Notes: a model not told the origin generated them from the sequence alone. A DNA stretch of 64,000 nt from Phellopilus nigrolimitatus (GCA_021029095.1 JAJOHG010000006.1:558001-622000); one strand, 5' to 3'; numbered from the stretch's first letter, positions 1 through 12,231 are shown. Made by a program: numbers and translations.

Positions 1-377
1 AATTAGACATATCGCTCTACGTATACAAATAAAAAAGTGCAAACATGTACGGGAGGTCTGACACCCATTACTCCACCGAGCCCGCGCCCCAATGAAATCG
101 AGAGCGCAAGCGAAGCAACGAGTTCTTAATCCTCCCGGCGTCGACGTCTTCGCATCACCGAATCGCCGTGTCCTCTGTAGGTATAGCAACGGATCGGCAC
201 TGTCTATAAGGCTGCGGTAAGAAAAAAGAAAGGAGAAAAGACGCGTCTCCGCTTTATACTCCCGTTTCGCGCTATTTGGCCATATTTGGGAGAACGCCTG
301 TTTTGGATGGAGGTGCACGGACCGATCCTCTGAGTTTCAGAGCACTTGAAGTGTTTATAAATACACTAGGTCGTGAT
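1..377. other. Window edge, no gene seen
   Basis: This stretch lies downstream of the SRP receptor beta gene, which reads away from it. Reading frames here are short, carry no recognisable domain and have no credible start or splice signals. It probably holds the 3' untranslated region of the minus-strand gene and intergenic DNA. Confidence 0.4.
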
Positions 378-1438
378 TCATGCAAGGTCATCGAGCCATG
401 CTCTCAACTCGTCCAATCCGTCAGCATCAGCGCCCTTCTCCTCGGCCGACTTCTCAGCCCCAGCTCCGACTTTCACACACGTCCCCACAAAACCCACCTC
501 ACCGCCATCCCATTCGGAGAAGCGGAACGCACCGCCCGCGCGGCACTCGAGCCCGCCGAGCTCTGCAATCGCGCCCTCTCCATCGTCTTCTGCGCCGAGC
601 CCCTCAACACCGATCCCACCCGCCGCAGCCGCGCGCCGCTTCTCGAGTTCGCGCTCGAGCACGGTGCGCACGCGGGCGATCGCGAGGGATGCGCGGTCCT
701 GTGAGGACGCAGACAAAGACGAACCAGGGGACGAAAGAAGGTCAGTCTTGTGTGCAAGAACGAGTAGCGGTGGCAGCGCGTGCGTGGGCGGAAGGGAGGT
801 GATCGTGTGGAGGACGTGGTGTAAGTGTCTATTAGATATCTGTATAAGAACGAAATGCGTTTGCTTTTGGATGATAGTATGTACGCACTCTGCGACATCG
901 CGCCCGTTTCGTGTTATCGTGCTCGCATCGACGACGAACACGATAGCCTTCGCGTCGGGAACATGCGCAGTGAACGCGCTTCGCAGGCGCGGATGGCCCG
1001 GGACGTCTACAAGCTGGAGCTGCTTCTTCGGTGAAGACGGCACGGGTATGAGCGCACTGTTGACTTGAAAGGAGGTGTGCGTCGGGAGTGTGCGTTCGTA
1101 CATCATCTGCGCAGAAACGTTTGTCAATGAGTATAAAATGGATAATACATAGAAGGGTACGTACCGTTGACAGGATTGCAGTCTTCCCGGCATCTTCATT
1201 TCCAACGAGGAGGACCACGTTGCCCTTTAACGCAGACTTCGAGCGAAGAATGTATACCACGACTACAAGCAGAAGAAACTATCTAGATCATGTGCCGAGG
1301 TCTTCGTGAACAGTGACACGCACGAACTATGACCACGACAGCGAGCACTAGCGAGCCAGTAATGAGCGTTTGAGAGGATAGTTGCGGCAGAGCTACCAGA
1401 GCCGGTCTTAAAGACGGCTTTGAGAACATGGCGTCCAT
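378..1438 (-). CDS. SRP102: Signal recognition particle receptor subunit beta
   Basis: Membrane-anchored small GTPase of the ER that docks the alpha subunit of the SRP receptor, so that ribosomes making secretory proteins reach the translocon. Four exons fit GT-AG introns and keep frame: 1438-1324, 1262-1165, 1106-889 and 828-378, giving 293 aa. A short N-terminus is followed by one membrane segment (about residues 24-44). The G1 loop GNEDAGKT, a G3 motif DVPGH and a G4-like motif HKTD are visible, and the acidic C-terminus ends near WLDDLA. Length and order match fungal SRbeta. The start at 1438 was chosen because it yields the membrane anchor directly upstream of the G1 loop. The gene is divergent from UTP21, with about 150 bp between the two starts. 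Confidence 0.9.
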
Positions 1439-1592
1439 CGTTGTTACTGTCTACGTCGATGAACGAGTGCAGCACTGGCGCAGACAAACGTGAAGTTAGA
1501 TTGAATCTAACTTAGAATCTTTCGAAATAGGATGAGATCACGTGATGCGACGCTATAATTTTCTGCTGAGCACATTTTGAGCAGTGACGGCG
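1439..1592. promoter_or_regulatory. Shared divergent promoter region of SRP102 and UTP21
   Basis: Only 154 bp separate the two divergent start codons, so both promoters must lie here or overlap the transcripts. I see no clear TATA box. The assignment rests on gene arrangement alone. Confidence 0.4.
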
Positions 1593-4500
1593 ATGGTCCA
1601 GGACGACCTGCCCGCGCGAGGCGCGCCCCCAAAGAAGCGCTCACGCATCGACTCAGCGTCGACAAACGATGCCCCGAAAACCGCAAAGACACCGGCCCGC
1701 CTCTTTGCGCCCTTCCGCGCTCTTGGCCTTGTCACAAACCACGTCCCATTTGTCCTCCAGACACGCTCGTTCAAGGGCGCGACGGATGGCCCGCGCTTAC
1801 ATGTGCTAACTTGCCTCGGGCGCTCCTGGGCAATGTGGGAGGGCGGGAAGATGACTTTGCTTTTTGTCGGTGCGTTCGCTTTGCCTTTTGTCCTGGTGCA
1901 TTTACTCTACTAACATGCTGCGGTGTCGAAGGGCCGGATTGTCTTGATGCTATTACATGTCTTGCGATGAGTGGAGACTTTATTTGGGCTTCGACAGGTC
2001 CGCATGTTGTGAAGTACCTCAGGGGAAAAGAAGTGAGTGCCGATTCACCTGCGCGGTTTGTGCTTTACTGAACGTTTTGTACCCGTAGGTCGCACGCTTG
2101 ATAAATCCCCTCGGAACCAAGCTTTCCTTCATCCTCACCTTCGGAGACCAACTGCTTTCGCTTACAGAAGACGGATCGCGGATGCTTGTGTGGGACTGTA
2201 CAACGTTGGGTAAGCAGTTGCACACAAAATTTGCTCTTTTTTTTAGACTTACGCGCGGCATCATAGAGCTTGCGAGCTCTATCGAGTTCGAGAATGGGTT
2301 CACCGCGACGTCGGTGCTCCATCCGGCTACGTACCTTAATAAGGTTCTTGTCGCCAGCAGCCAGGGCACTATGCAGCTCTGGAACATCCGCACGCAGTGC
2401 GTAATTTCAATTTTACGCCTTTCTAAAAACAAGATTAATTAAAACAATTCCAGAACGTGTATCCACAAATTCGACGGCTCCCAATTACGTGATAGCGTGG
2501 AGGTAGATTCGCCCTGCGCGATCACAGCGCTCACCCAATCGCCTGCTATTGACGTGGTGGCAATCGGGTTTTCATCAGGCGAAATATCTCTCTATGATAT
2601 ACGAGCGGACGAACGGCTCATGCGCATCTTCATGAACGAGGGCCCAGTTCGTGCTTTGTCTTTCCGCAGCGGTAAGCATCCTGTCTTTATTCTACGAGAG
2701 TCTTAAATCTCAATTGCATTTCAGATGGTCAATCTGTGCTCGCTAGTGCGTCATTGAAAGGTCATATCGCGCTATGGGACCTCAACAATGGTGGGCGCCT
2801 GCTCCACGTCGTCCGTGGCGCGCACGATCGCGCAGTGACTGCTATAGAGTGGGTGCCGGGCCAGCCGGTTCTCATCAGCTCAGGAGAGGACAATAGCGTA
2901 AAGGTATTTAATAAGCGTTGCATCACACACTGGGTTTCGGTCTTAAATATCTTTGTAGCAATGGTTCTTCGAGTCGCCGACAGCCCCGCCTCGGCTACTC
3001 AAGTTCCGTTCAGGGCATTACGAGCCGCCGTACCTCATCCGCTACTATGACCAAGACGGGAAGCAGTTATTAACGGCGTCCAGGGACCGCAGCCTGCGGT
3101 ACACGTCCGTCGTACGCGACTCCAGGAGCTTCGAGCTCTCTCAAGGTCCTTTCAATACCCTCACTCTCTTGGTGTTTTCCTTGTTTTGCTAATCGAATTG
3201 TCTGCTTACAGGCCCTTTCGCCAAAAAGGCGACATCGCTTTCAACGCCTGTGGCGAACTTGAAACTGCCGCCTATCACTCAACTCGCGTTCTCATCTGCT
3301 CGCGCGAAGGACTGGGACGATGTTCTGACAGTGCATAAGCAGGAGTCCGTCGCGCGCACATGGACCGTGCGCGAAAAAAAGCTCGGAAAGTGGGTGCTTA
3401 ACCTGAACGAGGCGGACGCAGGCAAGAACAAGAAGAAAGGAAACCCGTCCGTGGGCGCGGCTCGGGTGAGTTTTAATTTTATTGTGGTTGAAAGAAAAGC
3501 AGTATGCCTATCTTGGTTGTCTCACGCAGGCTGTCTGTATATCTGCATGCGGAAATTTCGGCCTCGCAAGTACGTCTGCTGGCGTAATCCACATGTACAA
3601 CATGCAGTCTGGCATCCGGCGGAAGTCATACGACGTCGGCGCTCGTCCTCCTGACGTTTCTTCGCGGTTTCGCTCGTCTCAAAAAGAGCGCTCGGTCAAC
3701 GGTCTCGCAACGGATGCGTTGAACAAGTTTGTGATAGCAAGCACCTACGACGGAACAATCTGTGTCAGTACAAGCCTTATTTCACCTTCACAGGGAAGCC
3801 AATTAATAATAATTTGTTTCTTCAATATACACAGTTTTTCGATTTCCATACCCAAGCGCTCCTTCATACATTGGTGCTACCGGCTGCATGTGCTTCGATA
3901 TTGTTGCAACGAGACAGCGGTTTACTGGCCGTCGTGTGCGATGACCTAACCGTACGCATCGTTGATATCGAAACACACCGCATCGTCCGTGAAATGTCCG
4001 GGTTCGTAGGCAACATTTTGGACATCGTGGGTTAATCTATCGTGGATGTTTTAGAAAGAACTGACAGATTACATATATGTGCGATTGAAAAGGCCTTCTC
4101 TCCTGATTCGCGATGGTTAATCACCACCTCCTTGGATTCTGTCATCCGGACGTTCGACATCCCTACCGGCCGCTTAATCGATGCATTCCGTACTGCGAGC
4201 GTCGCGACGAGTATCGCCTTCTCGCCCTACCAACGATTTCCTGGCAACTTCACATGTGGATAGTGTCGGTGTATACCTGTGGTCAGCTTCCTCCTTGCCT
4301 GTTCAATATATGTCGACCTGTCTATGCTTATAATTCCGCCTTATCTGCAGGGCGAATAGAGCGCAGTATACGGACGTCTCACTCCAGGGTATCGTCGAAG
4401 AGGATGGTGCGGAGGTTGCCTTGCCCTCGATACAAGGCACCGCTGAGGATGAAGGCAAGAACTCTTCACTCGTCTGATTTGCTGCTTGTCTATCGACTGA

Positions 4501-5312
4501 AATATCAAATATAGCTTTGGATGCTCTTCAGTCCTTGACTATCGAAGAGCCGCCAGATGTCTACTCTACGCCATCGCAACTTGGTGGAGACCTCATTACA
4601 CTCACCCTGCTTCCGCGCTCGCGGTGGCAAACGCTGCTGAATTTGGAAGTTATTCAGGTACGCTTATATTTCTTATTTATCTTCATGTACGGCTTTGCGA
4701 ATACATCTGCGACTAGCAACGAAATAAACCGAAAGAGCCCCCAAAGCCGCCAGAAAAGGCGCCGTTCTTCCTGCCGACTCTGCCAGGTGTCGAACATCGC
4801 TTCGCCGTGACGCAGAAGGGCGATTCGGAGGGTAGGACGAAGAGGCCCAGCAAGCGGTTAGAAGCAGGCGCGACACAAGCAGACAGCACGTTCCATAGGA
4901 AACTCGTGTCAGACGATCCAGAGGGAGATTGTCAGTTCTTTCTCACTCTCTTCCCATCTAAACTCACACCGTCTTCACTCCATCGATAGATGAAGTGCTG
5001 TTCTGCTACATCAAAACACTCACACCTGCAGCGCTCGACATCGAGCTGCGCGCGCTGGGCACGTCGCTCGAGAGCCTGCGCTCTTTCGCAGGCGCACTTC
5101 GTCGGCGACTGCGTGCACACCGCGACTTCGAGGCCGTACAAGTCCTCACTAGCGCATTCCTCCGGCTACACGGCGACGTATTCATCGCAAACCCGGAGCT
5201 TCGTGAGGCGCTCGAGGCCCTGCAAGAAGCACAAGTCGAGGAGAGCAGACGCGTGCTAGACGCAATCGCGGCGAGCTTAGGTGCTCTCAGCTTCGTGAGG
5301 GATGTATTATAG
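1593..5312 (+). CDS. UTP21: U3 snoRNP component UTP21 (WDR36 family)
   Basis: WD40 protein of the UTP-B part of the small-subunit processome, which acts in the nucleolus on pre-rRNA and 18S maturation. The N-terminus carries the typical motifs APFRALGLVTNHVPF and TCLGRSWAMWEGGKM. Two beta-propellers of WD repeats follow (for example LASASLKGHIALWDLNN and AFSPDSRWLITTSLDS). The Utp21-specific C-terminal helical domain starts near DEVLFCYIKTLTP and ends at SFVRDVL. At least ten short introns are needed. Exon 1 is 1593-1869 and exon 2 begins at 1932; the start at 1593 is the first ATG before the conserved block. One frame break occurs at the CCC of 4225-4227: removing one C restores the repeat reading TNDFLATSHVDSVGVYLW. 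I read this as an assembly indel. A broken piece of this gene lies at 7573-7736. Confidence 0.92.
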
Positions 5313-6069
5313 TGCTTCATGCTGTGACGCGGTAATGCGTATTATATTCGTACATTTGTGACTTATCGTGCGCATCGGAATAAACAAAGAAAAGAAGGGC
5401 GCGCTCTCGCTCTGAATACAACCACAAACATTTGCTAGACATTACGAGGTAGGTCCAAATGTATGTTTTGTTACCTCTGCATCTAAATATCGAGAAAGAA
5501 CTGTGTGATGTGAAGATGAAGGACCGACCAAAAGGAAGGTCTTGCAGCAACTAATGAAGCTTTTACAAAATTCAGAGCATGCACGATCATTGCATACTTG
5601 TGTAACTATTCAAGGTATGTTCGTTGCTATACACGGAAATACAGTTTACAGTTATAGCGCAAAAGTGTCGCAGTCGTGGCCGTTAAATAATACACGAAAA
5701 CTTCCCACATGTCGATTATCCTGGAGAGAAACTGAAGATTTCTGTAAAGTGCGTCATAAGTGACTGGCAACTCGAGAAACGGCATACGAGCAAATTCAAA
5801 AAGAATGGGCATCCACCCAGGAAAGTAGTGTGCCAAGCCAGTGGCGGAAAGGTAGATGCAAGTACAAGCAATGATTTGCTCCAGTTCGAAATAGCAAGCA
5901 GAAATGCAGGGAAGCGGCTTCGGACGCCATTGGATACCAATCATGAAGCGACCCACTGGTACGTGCAAGTGAATTACGTTGGCGCGGGCAAAGTACAATA
6001 AGGCGACAAGGCGAAGGAGCAGTACTAACAGGACTTTTGCAAGGCCTGGCGTCGCCGGAGCGATCTGAG
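5313..6069. other. Intergenic region, no gene recognised
   Basis: This stretch separates the 3' ends of the convergent UTP21 and DNAJC3-like genes. A J domain would be expected here if the DNAJC3-like gene were full length. No frame shows an HPD motif or other J-domain signature, and the open frames have no family resemblance. Confidence 0.5.
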
Positions 6070-7309
6070 TTATTGATCAGTGCTAAGAAAAAGTCGACCA
6101 GATAAAAACAAATGCACCGGCCATGACTTGATGACTTCCCAGTCATCGACTGTAATTGTATTCAGCCTCTTGTACTCTTCGCACCACCGTTCATCACCCT
6201 CGTTTTTGCAGAGCCTAACAGATGCTTCACAGAGCAGTCGTGTGATGTTTTTGGTTTTCTTCTTGATGTTTAGCTGGACAAATGATGCAGGGGCATCGAT
6301 GTGCGATAATTCATTTTTGTATTCCGTCAGAAACGATGTTCCGATAAAGCCATCCGCACCACTTTCTCCAATGAGGTGTGCAACAATTCCATCCCAGTTT
6401 TGTGCCTTGCGCAGTGTTTCAAGCCTAACAAACGCCTTGTCGAAGCTCCTGGTTTTGCGCAAGAGCGATGAGCAAGGTTTGGAGTCCGGGTCAAAACGTA
6501 GGCATTGCTTCAAGATTGTTCGAGTCAAGTTTGAAGGAGGGAGAAAGAAGTACGAAAGCTGCGCAACCTTGAGAAAGCGGGAAGTCGACGGAGACGTGAA
6601 TCGTATGAGCTGAAGCAGATCGGAGACGGCCTGCTGCGCATCCTGGGTCCCAAGGGCGCATTTAGCACGCAGATCCAGCAGATTCACCGAGTGTGGGGCG
6701 ATCTGCAGTGCCCTTGTCGACAGCTGAATGCAAGCGTGATGATGTTTCGTGTGGTCGGAATGTGTCGCCTTTCTACTCAAAGTCTCTCCAATAGCCACTT
6801 TCTTTAGCAGTTTGTATGCCGTCGAGTTTTCCTTGACTCGCGCCAAGTAGTTCTCAAGAGAGTCACGAGCAGAGGACCAGTCGCCTTTCCTAGTATATAT
6901 GTTTCCCTTTTTTAGAAGCGCTTCGTCGTAGTTGTTCGATGTGAGGTTGAGAACTGTGTCTAAGTCACGTAGAGCGTCCTGATAATGGCCGAGAGAGAGG
7001 TAAGCGTTCGCACGTTTGTAGTAGATCGTGTGATTGAACGGCAGTAGCTCTAAGAGGTCGAGATAATATTCAGCACTCGGGTGGTAGGCCTGAAATCCAT
7101 GCAAGGTTTAGCCACGGACCTATGGCCAAAGAATATCTCCCGATAGCATCTTGAGTTTTTCCGTCCTTCGCAAATGAATCGGCTGTGGCAACAAGCGCTT
7201 GAAAGCCATCAGTAGGCGTATTGGCAGTCGTGCTATGCCACCCAGACGAACTCCCAGCGGTAGGTAGAGCGTGTAAGAAAGCAACCAAGCATACATATAG
7301 GAGTTTCAT
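6070..7309 (-). CDS. ER-targeted TPR protein, DNAJC3/P58IPK-like, lacking J domain
   Basis: The N-terminus from 7309 (MKLLYVCLVAFLHALPTAG) is a clear signal peptide. It is followed by TPR-type helical pairs: YYKRANAYLSLGHYQDALRDLD, EALLKKGNIYTRKGDWSSARDSL and LLDLRAKCALGTQDAQQAVSDL. This order resembles DNAJC3/P58IPK, a luminal ER co-chaperone whose TPR array binds unfolded protein and whose C-terminal J domain recruits BiP. Here the resemblance stops near VDDWEV and a short unrelated tail ends at 6070, so the last TPR and the whole J domain are absent. Exon 1 joins the rest through a very short apparent intron near 7091-7120, so that border is uncertain. The product may be a J-less TPR protein or a truncated gene. 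I am confident of the signal peptide and TPRs, and less so of the exact ortholog. Confidence 0.65.
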
Positions 7310-7489
7310 TTTTTGTGCCGCCCTAGGTTTCCGGATATTACAGAGATTATAGTACGGGAATAAGGTGTCGCGGTTCGATGAGTCCAACGCGAGCTGTGAA
7401 TGTGTGATGCGCGCCGCGACTTGCGTTCTGACCAAACAGAACCAAATAACACGCTCCTGAACAAATCATCAGTGTCGGATACTAACAAT

Positions 7490-7572
7490 TCACTTCTGTA
7501 GTGAAACCTTTTTCTTTTTTCTTTTTTTTATTTACTTTTTTCCATCTGTGCAATTCTCGTTTTTGATTTCCA
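7490..7572. other. Pyrimidine-rich spacer
   Basis: A T/C-rich run (ctttttctttt-like) lies between the DNAJC3-like promoter side and the duplicated scraps. I see no coding signal. Confidence 0.3.
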
Positions 7573-7736
7573 GTCTCGGTCGGAGACAGCGGATATGTCG
7601 TGTGCGACGACCTGACCGGCGCATCATTGACATAGAAAACTCCGCATCGTCCGCGAGATGTCCGGATTCGTAGGCAACATCTTGGACATCGTAGGTTAAT
7701 CTATGGTAGGTGCTTTTAGAAAAAGAGCCGACAGCA
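7573..7736 (+). pseudogene. Fragment of UTP21, including intron sequence
   Basis: This stretch closely follows 3908-4070 of the UTP21 gene, from the exon reading VVCDDLTVRIVDIE through the conserved MSGFVGNILDI into the start of the next intron (gtgggttaatctat-like). Because intron bases are copied, it arose from genomic DNA and not from reverse-transcribed mRNA. It carries substitutions and small deletions, so it encodes nothing intact. Orientation is the same as the parent gene. It directly abuts an inverted GYP7 fragment. Confidence 0.85.
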
Positions 7737-7767
7737 AGTACAATGTTTCCGAGACCTGCAAGGAAAT

Positions 7768-8148
7768 CCAGACATTATTCGTATACTGTATTTTCGATAC
7801 GACAACAACATTACAAACATAATATACGTATCATTCAGTTACAGATGCAAAATGATAATACACGATTTGTCGCAAACTCCGTCCACGTATATGCGAAATT
7901 ATTGTTCAACGGTCATTTTGAAGAAGCTCGTGCAGGTTTTCGCCGATCGAGGGTAGCGACGCACAGTTGCCACAGGTGCTCGAACGTCGCGCTCCGAAGG
8001 ACTTCCACGCGGAGGTTCTTGTGCCCAATTGCGCGGCTGTCCGCCGGCAGAAGGCGAGTGAGTGTCGAGCTCAATCATCATGCTCAAGTCGTTGCAATAC
8101 TTCAGGATCTCATCGAACTGTATGGGAAAAAGAAAAGTATGCGGATCA
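7768..8148 (-). pseudogene. Inverted fragment of the GYP7 3' end
   Basis: The reverse complement of this stretch matches about 11869-12372: the last intron acceptor of the RabGAP gene, its final exon beginning FDEILKYCNELSM, the stop region and about 140 bp of downstream DNA up to the sequence gaataatgtctggat. About 100 bp of the parent (roughly 11955-12062) are deleted. As intron and 3' flank are included, this is a DNA-level copy. It lies about 3 kb upstream of the parent and in opposite orientation. Confidence 0.85.
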
Positions 8149-8162
8149 GCCTAACCGCGACT

Positions 8163-8930
8163 TCATCGAAGTAGAGATGGGATGTGGGGATCCATCTGCG
8201 CAAGCAGCGAAACATAAGTGCGTCCGCGCACACTGACGCGGGCAAGATGATACTCATTAGGCACATTTTCTAGTACACTGGCCGCATTCGCGCCATCCAC
8301 GAGATGTGCGGGCATGACACCGTCGGCGCGAAAACGGACCACGTTGAGCGCGAGGGCGAGAAGAGCATCGTTACACAGAGCGCTGCGATGATCTGCGACC
8401 GAGCCAACGACGACCAAGAGGAGTTTAATACTATTGACACCCTCTCCAGGTATATCGCGCAGCTGCAGTATAAATCGGACCAGAGAAAGCCAAGCCCGGT
8501 CAGTCTAAAACAAGATGTCTATTGGTAGCTCCGGTAGATTTGCTTTCATGAGGAAATCTGGATCTGCTCTGCATATCATTTGTGGGCCATTCTCGGCGTC
8601 CTGTGAACGAGCAATCGGGACAGTCTGCAGACAAAGACTTTTCGAGGAAAGGAATAGATGGTAGCTTACTCTTATTCCTGTATGAAAGTTGATGAAAGAT
8701 GGGAAGAATGGTAAACAGGTAGATAGCGGTAAGAAAGGGAGCTCGGCAACGCGTCCGGAAGCGTGTCGCGCCGAGCTGACGCGTTGTAGACCGTGAGAAG
8801 ATGACGCTCTGAGCCTGGCCAATTCTGACTGCGCCGCTGTCTCGACTATCGCGTCAACGTACACGCCGTTTCCGCAGTGCAGTGAGCAGACGTACTTATA
8901 TGAGATAACAACGCCCTGCTATGGGAAGTC
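8163..8930 (-). CDS. Unrecognised ORF, probably partial
   Basis: Two minus-strand frames look coding-like. One runs from about 8920 to 8505, with [20 protein letters not shown] near its start. The other runs from about 8505 to 8163 and includes [20 protein letters not shown] and [20 protein letters not shown]. They could be joined through an intron ending at the acceptor near 8507. I find no convincing ATG, and the frame ends about 15 bp from the inserted GYP7 fragment, so the 3' part may have been lost. I do not recognise the family. It could equally be chance open frame upstream of GYP7, whose start is at 9025. Confidence 0.3.
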
Positions 8931-9024
8931 CTCGTCCTCGCAAGTGGTCACTCTCAACTGTATCGGTCTGCATATGCGTCATATTATCATGGACCTGCAC
9001 TGACACTCCCCTCAGGACGAATCA

Positions 9025-12000
9025 ATGGTTGAAATCAAGCGAGAGGAAGCGTCACAGTCCCAGAGTGCGGTCCTGGAAGAAGGATCAGAGAAGCATAGAT
9101 TGCTATACAGCAAATCTAAGGTCTATATACATCCGACCGCGTACGCACGGGACAATATCCCGGGATTCGTCACTCTCGTTAAGCGCGTAAGTTGGACTAG
9201 CGGTTCTATACGAATCATTCTTATTATTATACAGGAAGCCATAAATGCGCTATATCTTCTCGCTTGGATACCAGAGTCACTTTTGAACGAGAGGGGTCGG
9301 GAAGAATGGGACAAGTTTGTCCGGATAGAAGAGAAGGTCGCCGTAAACGACGAAGACGAAGGTGTGTACTCTCGTCCCGGCTGTTACTCAGACTAAAGAA
9401 CGAGGGGATATTTCAGATATTGTCTTAATTGACTTGCCTGTCAGGCGCCCTGAGACATACGCGTTTTCGGTACCCCTAACATCCGTTTACTCGCTCATCG
9501 TCCATCCACCCACCCTCTCTTCGTGGCGTAAGTTTATGCTAGCGGAGCAATGTATTCCCCTCGAATTAACTCTCTTGCATAGATGGTTCCATCGCTGTTA
9601 ACTTGATCAGTGGCTCGACTCTGCCAACCTTATATTTCCACGATGAAGAGTCGCGTTCATTCAGCACGGCTCCCGTCTCACCCCCTATAAATCATTCTAT
9701 TTCTGGACCAAGCTCGACATCGACATCCTACCCTCCGCGTGTGCTCGACTCAGGTTCGCGCGCCCCAGGCCTGACGACTACCTGGGGCGGCGAAGATCTC
9801 CTTGCTCGCCTGCGACAATATGCGCAACTCCTGCGCTCCAATCTCCAGCCAACTCTCTTCCTGGTTGACCCGAGCAAAGCTGATGTTGAGGCGCATACAA
9901 TGCAAATATTTGACGACGACGCGGTTGACGATATCCTTGCAAGGTCATCATACGCCAATTCGTACTCGCCCGTCCCAGCGCATAGGCGTCCGCGACCCCT
10001 TTCTGCCGTCAGTCCGTCACTGTCTACGCCGTCGTCTAGCGGAAGCAACGCGAGTCCATACTCTGCACACTCCTCCGTTTTACATCGTTCCCTCCCAGCC
10101 AATCTCTCTCCGCAGTCTCGCTCGCAGGCGCGGACTGCGCTATTGCAGAGTTTCGCGCAGATTACTCGAGCAACTCGTCACGCTGCGCAGCACATCCTTT
10201 CCCACCCCTTGCTCAGCCGATTGTGCCGCATCTCCCAGACCCGGTCAAATCTCTTGTCAGCGCCTCGGGCGAGACGCAATGGGGATCATGGGTGGAGAAG
10301 GGCGGAGTGGGCGAGTTCGAAAGCGCGCGCGTGTACCTCGCGCGCTGGGCTCGAATCGTCGCGGAGGAGGGCGAGCGCTCGCGCCAGCGTGAAGCGCGGG
10401 CAATCCCTATATCATCCGGAGACGCCTCGTCCTCACAAACGGTCGACGCCGGAGCGGAGGACGGCGAACTGGGGGTATTTGAGCTCTTGCACTCGTCGGC
10501 CAACCTTCCGAAGCCCCGCAGCACGCGTGACCCGCGCCATCCCATCGATGAGGAAACGTGGCTAGGCTGGTTTCGTGCAGACGGGAGGCCCCGCGTGCGT
10601 GAAGAGGAGATGCGCAAGGAGGTGTTTCGCCGGGGCGTGAGTCCGCGGGGGGACCTTCGGAAACGCGTCTGGCCATTCGTCCTAGGTGTCCTCAATTGGG
10701 ACACGAACGACGCTGAAAGGGCGCAGCAATGGGAGGAGAAACGGTATTTCGTTTTACGGTTTCACTACAAACGATTGTCTCACCCTAGCGCAGGAAGGAG
10801 TACCATCGCATAAAAGATGAGTGGTGCGGTGTGGACGAGGTCTTCAACCAGCAAGATATCATCGAGGAGCGCCACCGCATCGACGTCGACTGCCGACGGA
10901 CAGACCGGACACAACCGCTTTTTGTGACGCCCTCCCCCGCAACGTCTCCCTCTCCTTCTACGCGCTCCAACACGGACAACGAAACCGACGAAAAGAAGGC
11001 CGACCGACGATTTTCGACGTTCTCGCCGAACCTGACCGACCATGGCGCACAGGCGCCGAGCAACGACCACATCGAACGACTCGCGGGCATCTTGCTGACG
11101 TACAACTTCTATGAGAAGCAGCTTGGTGAGTGCAATGGTCTTGCTCGCTTGTGTCGAGATTGTGCGTTTACGCCGAGATGCTGACATCGAAGGTTGCGAA
11201 GGCTATGTGCAGGGAATGTCCGATCTCTGTGCGCCGATATATGTTGTGATGGGTGCAGATGAGGAAATGACGTTCTGGTGCTTCGTAGAGGTTATGAATC
11301 GCATGGTAATAAACTGGCTTTCTTCGATGTTTTATAATTATTATTTACCTACTTTACACAGAAACAAAATTTCCTGCGAGACCAAAGTGGCATGAAGAAG
11401 CAGTTGTTGACGTTGCAGCAGCTGATCAGCGTGATGGATCCGGAGCTCTATCGTCATCTCGGTACGTTGTCATCGCAATAAGACTTGTGCGCGACCTTCG
11501 TCTCTGACTATTCTGTAGAGAAAACCGACGGCTTAAATCTTTTCTTCTGCTTCCGGTAGGTATTTTGCACGGTTCTCAGCTCTCAAAGTTTCACCGTCCT
11601 GTATCGTGTCACAAGTGACTGATGTTCTGCAAACAGCTGGGTGCTTATCACTTTCAAACGCGAGTTTTCCTTCGACGACGTGCTTCGCCTTTGGGAAGTT
11701 CTCTGGACAGACTACTACAGTTCGAGATTCGTCCTGTTTGTGGCCCTTGCGATCCTGGAGTCGCATCGGGACGTCATACTGCGCTATCTCATAGAGGTTC
11801 GTTTGTGCTCTCCTCCTGCCACTTGCCGCGTTCTGCTCTACTGTAGATGGAGTTTGCTTAACATCTTATGGCTAATCCGCATATCTTTATTCCCGTACAG
11901 TTCGACGAGATCCTGAAGTATTGCAACGAGTTGAGCATGACGATCGAGCTCGACTCGACACTCGCACAGGCCGAAGTGCTCTTCCTCTCATTCACCCAGC

Positions 12001-12231
12001 TCGTCGCAGACATCGACCGGAGGCGCGCGGAGAACGATCTATCTGTGGCAGTCGACGATGCTCACTCGTCTTCTGTTGGCGGACAGTTGCGCAATCGGGC
12101 GCAAAGACTTGAGCATGGAAGTCCCCCAGAGCGCGACGTTCAAGCTCCTGTGGCGACCTGCGCGACGCTCTACTATCGGGCTGCCCTCGATCGGCGAAAA
12201 CCTGCGCGAGCTTCTTCAAAACAATCGTTGA
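9025..12231 (+). CDS. GYP7: Rab GTPase-activating protein, GYP7 type (TBC domain)
   Basis: It stimulates GTP hydrolysis by Rab/Ypt GTPases (Ypt7-like in yeast) in endosome-vacuole traffic. The N-terminal block HPTAYARDNIPGFVTLVKR is the usual start of fungal GYP7 proteins, and a Rab-binding-like region follows. The TBC domain begins near LRKRVWPFVLGVLNWD. It contains the arginine-finger segment RIDVDCRRTDR (11 residues after the conserved H) and the glutamine-finger segment YVQGMSDLCAPI, and runs to RFVLFVALAILESHRDVILRYL-type sequence. Seven or more short introns are present. Two frame breaks occur: a missing base in the C run near 10206 (HPL to AQPIV) and one near 12150, after which the expected tail LPSIGENLRELLQNNR ends at 12231. 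Reading as given would instead stop at 12302. Its 3' end was copied to 7768-8148. Confidence 0.88.

Noticed and set aside
7573..7736. Processed (retro) pseudogene of UTP21
   Set aside because: The copy includes the start of an intron and has no poly-A tail, so it is a DNA-level copy.
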